Shown here: positions 9,808 to 18,695 of the stretch, piece after piece | How positions within the stretch are numbered: the first letter of the stretch is position 1 | How the letters are laid out: the number at the start of each line of letters is the position of its first letter | Source: Oceanicoccus sagamiensis | Lineage (GTDB): Bacteria; Pseudomonadota; Gammaproteobacteria; Pseudomonadales; Dasaniaceae | Length of the DNA: 64,000 nt | Assembly: GCF_002117105.1 (NCBI RefSeq) | Contig: NZ_CP019343.1 | Span: 3,100,001 to 3,164,000 of the forward strand | Direction: 5' to 3' | Notes under the pieces: model-generated | What the model was told of the DNA's origin: nothing | What the model saw: the letters and a program-made list of their open reading frames with translations, nothing else | Databases searched by the model: none | Position numbers and translations under genes: made by a program

Positions 9808-10179
9808 ATGAATAGATGGCTAGTAGCACTGTTGAGCTTGGTGGCAGCACTTACGGCGTCGGCACAGGAGGCTAGCCCGTTAGAGGGGCTTTGGCAGCAC
9901 CCTGACCAGCCAGTGATTATTGAAATGCAGCCGGTGGGTGAGCTAATGGAAGGGAAGGTCCATAGTAATAGTGATAAGCCCGAGTCAGTGGGTAAAACTA
10001 TTTTCCGCGAGCTGCGTTATGATAAAAAAGAGCAGTGCTGGCAGGGCTGGGTTTATGTCAAAAGGCTGGACGAAGAAAAAGCGACCTGCCTGAGCTTAGA
10101 CAACCCCAATCGTTTTCGAATGACCGTAAAAGTAGGCTTTTTCAGCAAGACAGTAAAGTGGCAACGGGTAGAAGGCTAA
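9808..10179 (+). CDS. DUF2147-like small secreted protein
   Basis: 123 residues with a clear Sec signal peptide (cleavage after about residue 19, TASAQ). The mature part resembles the DUF2147 family (lipocalin-like beta barrel): an early GLWQHPD, a short GKV strand, and a late KVG...KTVKWQRV. The family has no known enzymatic role. Its stop lies 3 bp before the patatin gene, so they are co-transcribed and probably translationally coupled. The promoter region contains operator A 41 bp upstream. Confidence 0.75.
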   Translation: MNRWLVALLSLVAALTASAQEASPLEGLWQHPDQPVIIEMQPVGELMEGKVHSNSDKPESVGKTIFRELRYDKKEQCWQGWVYVKRLDEEKATCLSLDNPNRFRMTVKVGFFSKTVKWQRVEG

Positions 10180-10182
10180 TCC

Positions 10183-11256
10183 ATGGTGTTAACCATACAG
10201 GCAGGCGCTAAGGCCTATCAGCAGATTCGTAATAACGGACTTTCTGCTGAGGATATCAGTGCTGTATTCGGCGCTTCTGGTGCCGCTAAGTGGATTACTA
10301 TCTATGGCCTTGATCGAGCCATTTTTAGTGACTGGTTACCTCAGTCTACTCATCCTATTGACCTGTTTGGTACCTCGGTTGGTGCTTTTAAATTGGCCGC
10401 TGCTGCTCAGCGCGACCCTGCTGAGGCGCTATTAAGATTGGTGGATGCTTATATCTCTCAGAATTATGAAAATAATGAAACCGCCGAGCAAGTTGTTAAG
10501 GAAACCCAAAAGCTATTGCATACCTTATTACCTCCATCCGGTATTGAAGAAATTTTGCATAACCCACGCCTGCGTTATCACTGTGGCAGTGTAAAGTGTT
10601 TAGGTGGCTTGGCCAGCCGTGAGGTGACGCCACAAAAAATTGCCATGGTTAAGGGCTTTTTTAAAGCACTGGCGGGAAGAAAATATCTAGGCAGCAGTAT
10701 GGAGAGGGTGGTTTTTCATGCGGGAAGCAGTCCCACTATGAAGGCCGGTTGCGATAAATTTACCAGCAGTTCAGTAGCGTTAAACTCACAGAATATAATG
10801 GCCGCCATTTCATCATCCGGTTCGATACCGGTAATGATGGAAGGTATTGAGCATATAGAGGGTGCTGCTAACGGTATGTACCGCGATGGTGGTCTGTTAG
10901 ATTATCACCCGGTACCCAGTAATCTGGCTGAATATGATCAGGGGCTGGTGTTATATCCCCATTTTTACTCTTATTTAAAAGAATCCTGGTTCGATAAGTT
11001 TTTCCCTTGGCGCACAGTGCCCGCTAATCGTTTGGACAATGTGGTGTTAATTTCTCCAAGCGAGCAATTTGTAAACTCATTGCCTGATGGTCGTATTCCT
11101 GAGCGACAGGATTTTTCACGCTTTCGAGGCAATCATGCAGAACGTATTCGCCGCTGGAACGAAGTCAAACAGCGCAGTCTTGAATTAGGTGAGCATTTTA
11201 TCAAGTTGGTAGCTTCTGGTGATATTGCTAGTGAAGTTCAATTATTAAGTCGTTAA
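10183..11256 (+). CDS. Patatin-like phospholipase / acyl hydrolase
   Basis: 357 residues. The nucleophile elbow GTSVG (Ser65) and the catalytic-dyad motif YRDGG in the second half are the patatin Ser-Asp pair. An oxyanion-hole-like glycine segment GASGAAKW lies at 30-37, a little different from the usual DGGGxRG. No signal peptide, so cytoplasmic. The family cleaves acyl esters of lipids. It sits between a secreted DUF2147 protein and an SDR in one plus-strand operon. Substrate unknown. Confidence 0.85.
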   Translation: MVLTIQAGAKAYQQIRNNGLSAEDISAVFGASGAAKWITIYGLDRAIFSDWLPQSTHPIDLFGTSVGAFKLAAAAQRDPAEALLRLVDAYISQNYENNETAEQVVKETQKLLHTLLPPSGIEEILHNPRLRYHCGSVKCLGGLASREVTPQKIAMVKGFFKALAGRKYLGSSMERVVFHAGSSPTMKAGCDKFTSSSVALNSQNIMAAISSSGSIPVMMEGIEHIEGAANGMYRDGGLLDYHPVPSNLAEYDQGLVLYPHFYSYLKESWFDKFFPWRTVPANRLDNVVLISPSEQFVNSLPDGRIPERQDFSRFRGNHAERIRRWNEVKQRSLELGEHFIKLVASGDIASEVQLLSR

Positions 11257-11281
11257 TAGCGGCAAAACAAAGGTAATGACA

Positions 11282-12019
11282 ATGAGTTTTGAAAATAAAG
11301 TAATATTGATTACTGGTGCTGCCAGCGGCTTTGGCAAGTTGTTAGCAGAAACTCTGTCACCGCAAGGGGCTAAATTAATTCTTGGTGACCTGAATGAGGC
11401 AGGTGTTAAAGCCGTTGCTGATTCACTGCCCGGTGAGGCAGTGGCAATGGTTTGCAATGTCGCGGTTGAGGAAGAGGTTAAAGCATTGGTTGAGGCCAGT
11501 GTAACGCATTTTGGTGGTTTGGATATAGCGGTGAATAATGCCGGTATCTCATCGCCACCCAAAAGTTTATTAGAGATCACTGAAAAAGAGATGGATATTA
11601 ACTTTGCCGTTAACGCCAAGAGTATTTTATTTGGAATGAAGTACCAAATTCCTTTAATGCTGGAAAATGGCGGCAATATTTTAAATGTAGCCTCGGCGGC
11701 AGGTATGGGCGGTGCACCAAAGCTGGCCCATTACTGTGCGGCAAAGCATGCTGCGGTTGGTTTAACCAAAACGGCAGCGCTTGAGTTTGCTCGTCAAAAT
11801 GTCAGAGTTAACGCAATCTGCCCGTACTTTACGCAGACACCTATGGTTGATGGTGCCAGGGCAGCAGGTATGGGTGAGATTATGGAGAAGGGTAGCCCAA
11901 TGAAAAGACTGGGCGAGCCAGAAGAAATTGTCTCCATGATGATGAGTATCATGATGCCCAGCAATAGCTATATGACCGGGCAGTGCATTAATGTTGATGG
12001 TGGTGTGTCGGCTTTTTAA
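11282..12019 (+). CDS. SDR family oxidoreductase
   Basis: 245 residues from the second ATG (11282); an in-frame ATG two codons earlier is equally possible. Classical short-chain dehydrogenase features are visible: cofactor motif TGAASGFG, NNAG, a Ser in VASAAG, and the catalytic YCAAK, ending in the DGGVSAF tail common in 3-hydroxyacyl and hydroxysteroid dehydrogenases. It oxidises or reduces a hydroxyl/keto group with NAD(P). Last gene of the DUF2147-patatin-SDR operon; converges on the sulfatase gene with a 40-bp gap and no evident terminator. Confidence 0.92.
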   Translation: MSFENKVILITGAASGFGKLLAETLSPQGAKLILGDLNEAGVKAVADSLPGEAVAMVCNVAVEEEVKALVEASVTHFGGLDIAVNNAGISSPPKSLLEITEKEMDINFAVNAKSILFGMKYQIPLMLENGGNILNVASAAGMGGAPKLAHYCAAKHAAVGLTKTAALEFARQNVRVNAICPYFTQTPMVDGARAAGMGEIMEKGSPMKRLGEPEEIVSMMMSIMMPSNSYMTGQCINVDGGVSAF

Positions 12020-12059
12020 TCGGTACAAATCAGTGTAGAGCGGCTGGCGCATCTATTGG

Positions 12060-13733
12060 CTAGTTTGGCCAATAAAGATAGGTATCACCTTGCTGGTACT
12101 CTTCATTCGTCGTCTTATCGATGAGTTGGGGTGCCTTCAATACGCTAGGCCATGCTGGTGCAGCCTGCTCTGAGTTGTGTTGGTCCAGTAAAAATTCCAA
12201 TTCCCCCACTTTGTCGGCTCGTTGTGCCTGCAGATTGTTTCTTTCAGTGGGGTCTTCTTTCAAGTTAAACAAAAACTTTTTTACTTCTGCATTGGGTTTC
12301 TCAGGCTGCTCGCTTCGAATTAATTTCCAGCCATTATGCAATACAGTTTGTTGGAATCCTTGCCGCCAAAATAAGGTTTGGTGAGGCGCTGTAGTATTTT
12401 CACCGCGGATATAGGGTAATAAATCTACCCCGTCCAGTTTGCGGTCGGTGGGTGCTTTAGCTCCTGCGGCTGCTACGATGGTATGGAAAATATCGATATG
12501 GTGAACAGGGTCCTGAAACCGGCTGCCAGCTTTAATCTTTTTGGGCCACTTAGCCATAAACGGTACATGAGTGCCGCCTTCAAAATGTGTTAGCTTCCAG
12601 CCTCGGTAAGGTTTATTAATATCTGGTAGGCCGATATAGCCGGCGCCACCATTGTCGCTGCTAAAAATAATTAACGTGTTATCGCTAAGGCCATTAGCTT
12701 CCAGTGCGGCAGTGACTTTTTCTACACTGCGGTCCAGTGCGCGCATCATGCCGGCATAGACCCTAAGGGTGTGGTTTTCGATATGGGGAAAAGCGTCATA
12801 ATCTTCCCGAGTTGCTTGAATTGGGTTGTGAGGTCCCCAATGTGCCAAATATAAAAAGAATGGACGATTCCGGTTGGCTTCAATAACCTTAACAGCTTCG
12901 TCAGTATAATAATCGGTGATATAGCCCTTGGGTTCAAAGGGGCTGCCGCCATTAAATTGTGCGCCGTAGCGTGCCGTTGCCCAGACCATACGATCAATAG
13001 CATCGCCTTCGATTTTGGCGTTTACCACATCGGGGTGATCTTCCGGTAAGTAGAGGGTGCCTTTCATATACAGGCTATCGTCAAAGCCCTGGTCTTCCGG
13101 GCGCATTCCCTCCAGTGAGCCCACATGCCATTTGCCAATATGGGCGGTATAGTAATTTTGTTGCTTAAGCACTTCAGCAATGGTGATTTCTTCCGCTGGC
13201 ATGCCAAGGTCTTCTACTGGTGGTAGGGTGGCTGCGGTTTCTGTGTCAATAATTAGCGGTAAAGTTTTAGGTTCTAATTCTTGCATCCAGCTAAAAATTC
13301 TTGGGCCCATTTTAAAAATCGGTGTGTACTCAAAACCAAAGCGGGTGGAGTAGCGGCCGGTTAACATGGACGCCCGCGACGGTGCACAGATCGCATTGGC
13401 AGCATAGCCATTATCAAAGCGCACACCCTGGTGGGCAATGGCATCGATATTGGGCGTCATCTGACTGCCATCGGCGGCACCGCCGTTATAGAGAGAAATA
13501 TCATTAAAGCCCATATCATCAGTTAAAATTAAAATAACATTGGGCGGTCTTTCATTGGCGGGGGCTTCGGCGGTTGCCGGGCCCTGTGGCCATTCAATAG
13601 GTTTGTTAGGGGCAAAGGGATTAAGGGTATTGCTGAGTTTAGGGGCTGCCCAGACAATCAGTTCAATCCGGTTTTGCCAACCAATCCAGCCAGTAACGGC
13701 GATAATCAATAACAGGCTTAGTAGTTTTTTCAT
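12060..13733 (-). CDS. Arylsulfatase (type I, formylglycine-dependent), membrane-anchored
   Basis: 557 residues from the ATG at 13733 (Met followed by KKLLSLLL); an upstream in-frame ATG is less likely because the paralogue at 61195-62868 has exactly 557 residues with the same start. An N-terminal hydrophobic segment serves as signal/anchor. Metal ligands sit in LTDDMGFND, and the modification motif C-A-P-S-R at 116-120 carries the Cys to be converted to formylglycine. Later come HIGKWH and SDNGG. It releases sulfate from an organic sulfate ester in the periplasm. Last in the operon SDR - DUF1254 - alkylsulfatase - sulfatase. No formylglycine-generating enzyme is in the window. Confidence 0.93.
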   Translation of the reverse strand: MKKLLSLLLIIAVTGWIGWQNRIELIVWAAPKLSNTLNPFAPNKPIEWPQGPATAEAPANERPPNVILILTDDMGFNDISLYNGGAADGSQMTPNIDAIAHQGVRFDNGYAANAICAPSRASMLTGRYSTRFGFEYTPIFKMGPRIFSWMQELEPKTLPLIIDTETAATLPPVEDLGMPAEEITIAEVLKQQNYYTAHIGKWHVGSLEGMRPEDQGFDDSLYMKGTLYLPEDHPDVVNAKIEGDAIDRMVWATARYGAQFNGGSPFEPKGYITDYYTDEAVKVIEANRNRPFFLYLAHWGPHNPIQATREDYDAFPHIENHTLRVYAGMMRALDRSVEKVTAALEANGLSDNTLIIFSSDNGGAGYIGLPDINKPYRGWKLTHFEGGTHVPFMAKWPKKIKAGSRFQDPVHHIDIFHTIVAAAGAKAPTDRKLDGVDLLPYIRGENTTAPHQTLFWRQGFQQTVLHNGWKLIRSEQPEKPNAEVKKFLFNLKEDPTERNNLQAQRADKVGELEFLLDQHNSEQAAPAWPSVLKAPQLIDKTTNEEYQQGDTYLYWPN

Positions 13734-13758
13734 AACGGTCTCTTTGGGCATAATAATA

Positions 13759-15761
13759 TTAGGGCGTAACAATAGGGAAATTCTCAGTGGGCGAAGACAT
13801 GGAGCCAAAAAAGCTGAGTAAATCCAGCTTGCTACCCTCTATCGATAAATCATCACTGAACAAGGTGTTTTTTAAGTCACCCGTGCCAGTAATCAGGTTT
13901 AATAAAATGGCTTTGGTTAGCGTTAAGCTAACGCTGGGCTCCAGTGTATTATTAGTATTAAGTGGTCTGGGATAAAAATTCAATACTGAATTGTTCAGTG
14001 ATAAGACATAGCGTTCATTGACATCGCTAAATATAAATTCAACCACCAGCGTTTTACCTTCCGCTTTTTCACTATCGATATTGACGGCGATGGTTTCCAA
14101 AAAGGTAGTAATTGGAGTGCGGGTTAAAACGCCACGGGCATCTTCGGTTCTTAATGCCGGTGCTGTAATTCCGTTGCGTAATTCATGGGCCGCCGTTAGG
14201 TATTCACTGCGCCAGGGGCCGGACTCAGCCTGGTACGCCATCTGGTCATAGGTGTTGGCCAGTAATGCTTTTGCTGCCTGATTGTTGGGCTCGGCAAACA
14301 CAGCGTGGTTAAGTAATTCGGCGACCCACTGGTATTCGCCGTTTTCGTAATAGCTTTGGGCTTTGGCGATCACGTTGTCAATGCCGCCCATCATCTCAAT
14401 ATATTTAGGCGCCGTGTCTGCTGGTGGCAAGGGATGAAGGTTGGCAGGGTTGCCATCAAACCAGCCCATATAATATTGATAAACGGCCTTGGCATTATGT
14501 TCTACGGTGCCGTAATAACCACGGGAATAAAATTGTTGGCTAAGTGATTCTGGCAGCTGGATGGTATTGGCAATTTCATTGGGAGTCATGCCTTTTAAAA
14601 TCATTCTAACGGTTTGGTCGTGAATAAATTTATAGGTGTCGCGCTGGTTTGCTAAGTAGTTGCGAATACGTTCCTGCCCCCAGATAGGCCAGTGGTGGCT
14701 GTTAAAAATCACGTCAGCCTGGCCGTAGTTTTGCAAAATACTATCGATCACCTGGCTCCATAATAAGGCGTCGCGGACTTTGGCACCACGTAGGGTATAG
14801 ACGTTATGAAGTGTGCGGCTAATGACTTCTGCGCCGCAAAAGGCATTATGCTCGGGTAAATAAAAGGTAAATTCAGCTGGGGCTTCTGTACCTGAGGCGA
14901 TTTGGAAAACAAACTCCACGCCGTCGATGCTATGGGTTTCACCAGTTTCTCGAATGATCTTATTCGGTACAAATAAGGAGGTGGTGCCAAAAGGCACAGA
15001 TTTCCCCAGGCCTAAATCAATATTGCCTCTGGGGCCGGGTGTTAGTGAAGAGCCATATTGATAACCGGCGCGACGGCTCATTGCATTGCCCAGCATAATA
15101 TTTTCGCTGGAGGCTTCTTTGACAAAGCCTTCTGGAGCAACCAGGGTCACTTTGCCTGATTGATACTCTTGGTCATTGATAAATGCGGCAACACCACCAA
15201 AATGATCAATATGGCTATGGGTAAAAACCACCGCAGTGATCGGTTTATCTTTAAATAAGTGCTGTTGTAAAAAAGCTTTGGCGGCCTGACCGGTTTCTAA
15301 TGAAGTATTGGGGTCTACTAAAATCCAACCGGTTTCGCCTTCAATAATGGTTAGGGTAGCGAGATCAAAGTTGCGTAACTGCCAAATACCGTCTTTAACC
15401 TGATAAAGCCCCGGCACATTATTAAGCTTGGCCTGACGCCACAGGCTGGGGTTAACAGAATCTGGTGCATCGCCTTTGATAAACTGATAGGCAGGCATAT
15501 CCCAAATAGTATCGCCAGTCTTTGAATGCTTAACCACCAGATTGTCCGCAGTTACAATCAATCCTCGTTCGGCCTCTTCAAAATCCCGGGTATCAGAGAA
15601 TGGTAGCTGTTTTAATACGGCGCGATTTTTTTTCAGGGTATCGCTCGAAGGTGCGCTATTACCATTTGCCGAAACGCTGTTATCTTTAGGCCCGGCGCTT
15701 CGCCACAGGCGGTAAGTAACAGGGCGGATAGGGTTAAGGCCAATAGGCGAGAGTAGTTCAT
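13759..15761 (-). CDS. Linear primary alkylsulfatase (SdsA1/BDS1 type), with apparent frameshift near its start
   Basis: The main frame (13759 upward) encodes a zinc metallo-beta-lactamase alkylsulfatase: THSHIDH metal motif, the long dimerisation region, and a C-terminal SCP2-like domain. Such enzymes hydrolyse alkyl sulfates to alcohol plus sulfate. An ATG at 15761 overlaps the stop of the upstream gene as ATGA and, in a different frame, encodes a textbook lipoprotein signal ending LLLTACGEAPG. That frame then runs to a TGA. Adding one base near the CCC at 15691-15693 (GGG on the coding strand) joins signal and enzyme. Either the sequence has a one-base error, or the strain lost export or translation of the enzyme. 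In the main frame alone, only odd upstream starts (15819 or 15795) exist. Confidence 0.82.
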
Positions 15762-17107
15762 TGTTTAATGACCTGTGGTAGAGGCCAACTGCCATTGGTA
15801 GCCGATGATTGGGGAGCATAAAGACGCAGTGTTACGGCAAAGTTATCGCTGGGTGTGGGTAACCAGTTGTCAGTGCCGCTAGCGGGTCGCTGCTGTTGTA
15901 GCAGAATATCCAGCGAGCCGTCCGCATTATATTGCAGCTTATCCCGACTGCCCAGAGCATAACGATTAATCGGGTTTTCAATCAGGAAGCCTTCACTGTC
16001 ATACATAGTGACGGACCAAAAGGCATTAACCGGTGGTACTTGCCCTGCCTGAAAGTGCAGCTTATAGCTATGCTGGCCATCCAGAGTTTGGCCTGTACTA
16101 TCGACCAGAGTATTGGGGTATAGAGCATCTTCCGGTGGTAGGGCACCTAGTCCGATAATCGCCACGCCGGTGCGGAATCGATAATCCGTGCCGTAGTTAC
16201 CAATACCATCACGGAAAATTGCCCAGCCATTATCCAGCTCTCGCGGCTCTGCCAGTTGCTGTTTGATTTTTTCCTGGGTGAAATTAATCGCCCAGTCGGC
16301 CATTGCCTGCCCCAGCCAGCCTTGTGCGTCGGGGGAATACTGGCCGGCTGTTACACCGAGGGCGGCCAGAGTTTCTATCGCCGCTTTATCTTCTGCCGGA
16401 CTTGCCTGTAGGGCGAGTACGTCTGCCAGAGTGGCTAAAAAGGTATTGGCCGACATCTGCTCTACCGTTAAGGCGGGGTTATTATCCGGATCGTTTTTAC
16501 TAATAGTGCCGCTATAAACCTCGGTGCTAATACCTTGTTGCCACTGGGAGAGAGAGGCTAAGGCAAACTGTTTTTGCATGGTTTTAACTGCTTCCACATC
16601 ATCGGTGCCATTGGTCTGAATACGTTGAATCATCCATACCTGGTTAGTTGGTGATTGAATCGTTGCGACGTCTTGCGGTAACTCACCCTGCCAGTCAGGT
16701 CCAACCAATATATAATCCCCGGCCTGATTGCCGGTAGTGCGTGTGCCTACAGAGGCAAACACATTGGTCCAGGCATCCATAAATGGGGAGATATAATAGC
16801 GCTCACCCATATCCGGTACCGATAATACCTGTGGTTCCTTCGCCAGGTTTAACCAGGCAATCGTGTAGAGTGTATCGACATTGGGGCGTACCACATTGCG
16901 AAAATTGTGGTCGGGGAAAGTTATATTATGTGTTAACTGATTTTCAGCAACCGGCCCGGATAGCATCACCTTTTCAGTTTCATGCATCAGTAGTAATGGG
17001 TAGCCGTAAATATAAGCACTGGAGAATTGCTTAAGTTGTGATACGCCTTGATAGGCTAGTACCGCAGACAGCCCAATAATGCCCAAGCCAAACAGTTTGA
17101 TTTTCAT
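15758..17107 (-). CDS. DUF1254/DUF1214 domain protein
   Basis: 449 residues from the ATG at 17107, just 16 bp after the SDR stop; a longer frame overlaps that SDR. The N-terminal hydrophobic stretch (about 1-20) is a signal peptide or anchor. DUF1254 follows, with FRNVVRPNVDTLYTIAWLNL and RYYISPFMDAWTNVFASVG. The C-terminal DUF1214 domain has PVNAFWSVTMYDSEGFLIEN and PSDNFAVTLRLYAP. The family is periplasmic and of unknown biochemical function, often near alkane or lipid metabolism genes. Its stop overlaps the alkylsulfatase lipoprotein ATG, indicating translational coupling. Confidence 0.88.
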   Translation of the reverse strand: MKIKLFGLGIIGLSAVLAYQGVSQLKQFSSAYIYGYPLLLMHETEKVMLSGPVAENQLTHNITFPDHNFRNVVRPNVDTLYTIAWLNLAKEPQVLSVPDMGERYYISPFMDAWTNVFASVGTRTTGNQAGDYILVGPDWQGELPQDVATIQSPTNQVWMIQRIQTNGTDDVEAVKTMQKQFALASLSQWQQGISTEVYSGTISKNDPDNNPALTVEQMSANTFLATLADVLALQASPAEDKAAIETLAALGVTAGQYSPDAQGWLGQAMADWAINFTQEKIKQQLAEPRELDNGWAIFRDGIGNYGTDYRFRTGVAIIGLGALPPEDALYPNTLVDSTGQTLDGQHSYKLHFQAGQVPPVNAFWSVTMYDSEGFLIENPINRYALGSRDKLQYNADGSLDILLQQQRPASGTDNWLPTPSDNFAVTLRLYAPQSSATNGSWPLPQVIKQ

Positions 17108-17123
17108 TGATAGTATTGCCTGC

Positions 17124-17951
17124 TTAAAGTTTAAATAAACGGGTGTAATTAACCGGTAAAATCCGTCTGGCCAGGTCCATCCAAAATGCACCTTTGCCGA
17201 CGAGTATACGCTGTTTATTACGATTAACACCGTCAATAATTTCAGTGGCTGCTTCTGCCGCTGTGGTCCAAAACATTTTTTCTATGGTGCGTTGCAAATC
17301 CTTTTCGCTGCGGTTGGCATCAGTATCTGCAATCATTCGCGCGCTCTTGGCTATAGCGGTTTTAATACCGGCAGGGAAGGCGCATGAAACATTCACCGGG
17401 GATTTTCTCAGTTCCTGTGCCAGTGCATCGGTAAAGCCATTAACGGCAAATTTTGAGGCGCTGTAAATGCCGTTATAGGGTGCGGTAAATAAACCAAAGA
17501 CAGAACTCACATTAACAATATGGGCAACCTGTTGCTGCTTTAACAACGGTAAAAAAGCGCGGCAACCATAAACCACACCCCAGTAATTAATATTCATTAG
17601 CCAGTGCATATCTTCATCACTAACACTATCAATACGACCGCCTAGTGCAACGCCGGCATTATTAAATAAAAAATTAACCCCGCCGTGCTCACTGGCGACC
17701 GTCGCCGCAAATTGTTCTATCTGTGCCTGGTCGGCCACATCAACGGTATGGGTTGTAATGCGAACATCCAACCCCTTCAGTTGCTCCAGCGTGGTATTAA
17801 GGCCGTCCTGGCTAATATCCGCCAGCGCCAGATGACAGCCCTCAGTGGCCAGTTGCAGCGCCAGTTGTTGGCCAATGCCAGAACCGGCACCGGTAATCGC
17901 GGCGACCCGTTGGTCAAATAGTCCGTTCTTTGTCTTATTCTGGCTACTCAT
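17124..17951 (-). CDS. SDR family oxidoreductase
   Basis: 275 residues from the ATG at 17951; a TTG start 33 bp upstream is possible but less likely. Cofactor motif TGAGSGIG, NNAG, catalytic Ser in VSSVFG and YSASK define a classical SDR; the C-terminal extension with WTTAAEAATEIIDGV resembles members annotated as acetoin- or long-chain-type dehydrogenases. First gene of the operon carrying DUF1254, alkylsulfatase and arylsulfatase. In that context it could oxidise the alcohol freed by sulfate removal (inference). Divergent from the TetR gene at 18072. Confidence 0.9.
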   Translation of the reverse strand: MSSQNKTKNGLFDQRVAAITGAGSGIGQQLALQLATEGCHLALADISQDGLNTTLEQLKGLDVRITTHTVDVADQAQIEQFAATVASEHGGVNFLFNNAGVALGGRIDSVSDEDMHWLMNINYWGVVYGCRAFLPLLKQQQVAHIVNVSSVFGLFTAPYNGIYSASKFAVNGFTDALAQELRKSPVNVSCAFPAGIKTAIAKSARMIADTDANRSEKDLQRTIEKMFWTTAAEAATEIIDGVNRNKQRILVGKGAFWMDLARRILPVNYTRLFKL

Positions 17952-18071
17952 TACTTGTTGCCTGTCGCTAAGTTGGTTAGGCAATTTAAAACAAGTGCTT
18001 TAAAAAGTAAAGCGGTTGTATTAGTCTATATCTACCGTATACTGAGGCAGCTGGGATAGCGGAATAAGATA

Positions 18072-18695
18072 ATGCAAGTGACTGAAAATAAAGAAGATAT
18101 TAGAGATAGGCTGCTCGTGTCAGCGATGGCGCTCTATGCCGAAAAGGGGCTGGATGGTGTTTCCCTGCGGGAAATCGGTGTTTCTGCGGGGGCTAAAAAC
18201 TCCGGAGTGATGCAATACCACTTTGGCTCCAAGCTGGGCCTTTTGAATGCCATCGTAGAAAAAATTTCCCTGCAACTGATGCCGCTGCGGGCGCAAAACC
18301 CGCCCCATGAAGCGGATGGCGTGTGGCAGATGGTTCGGGGCACTATTGAGAATATGGCCACACTGTCCCGTAGCTATAGCTGGGGCGAGGATGCCTTAAA
18401 AGTGATGTCGCGGATGCTAATGGAAACCGGGACGGATACGCGGGATATTATTAATCGTTATTTTTCTGAACAAACTCTGCAATTGTTTGAACGGTTGCAA
18501 ACCTTCTACCCTCATGCCGAACCTAATAAATTAAAACTGCGTTTGTTAGTCGCTTTGGATGGCGTGATTCACAGTTTATCCGAAGCCAAATCATTGCCTA
18601 ATTCTCCGTTGGGTGAAATCCGGTTTTTTAGTGATAAAGAATTGGGCGATGAACTCTGTGACTTTGTGGTGGGGGGGCTGACCTACAAATTATGA
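18072..18695 (+). CDS. TetR/AcrR family transcriptional regulator
   Basis: 207 residues. TetR helix-turn-helix at about residues 10-58 (LREIGVSAGAKNSGVMQYHF, then KLGLLNAI). The C-terminal domain is all-helical. It is divergent from the sulfatase operon (120 bp gap) and overlaps the monooxygenase ATG by 4 bp, so it probably controls both neighbours. The gap holds an imperfect inverted repeat around 18023-18046 (AGTCTATA ... TATACTGA), which differs from the 15-bp operator family. Confidence 0.92.
   Translation: MQVTENKEDIRDRLLVSAMALYAEKGLDGVSLREIGVSAGAKNSGVMQYHFGSKLGLLNAIVEKISLQLMPLRAQNPPHEADGVWQMVRGTIENMATLSRSYSWGEDALKVMSRMLMETGTDTRDIINRYFSEQTLQLFERLQTFYPHAEPNKLKLRLLVALDGVIHSLSEAKSLPNSPLGEIRFFSDKELGDELCDFVVGGLTYKL

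Noticed and set aside
9722-9850. N-terminal extension of the metallo-hydrolase to 400 aa
   Set aside because: Runs through the divergent promoter and the first codons of the DUF2147 gene; the ATG at 9721 has a ribosome site and begins a normal signal anchor.
15762-15819. Start of the alkylsulfatase inside the DUF1254 gene
   Set aside because: These residues are an out-of-frame reading of the DUF1254 tail and of the lipoprotein signal; the ATGA start at 15761 is far better.
18020-18050. Further copy of the 15-bp operator in front of the TetR gene
   Set aside because: The imperfect repeat there has other arms and spacing; it does not fit GKCATANNNTATGMC.
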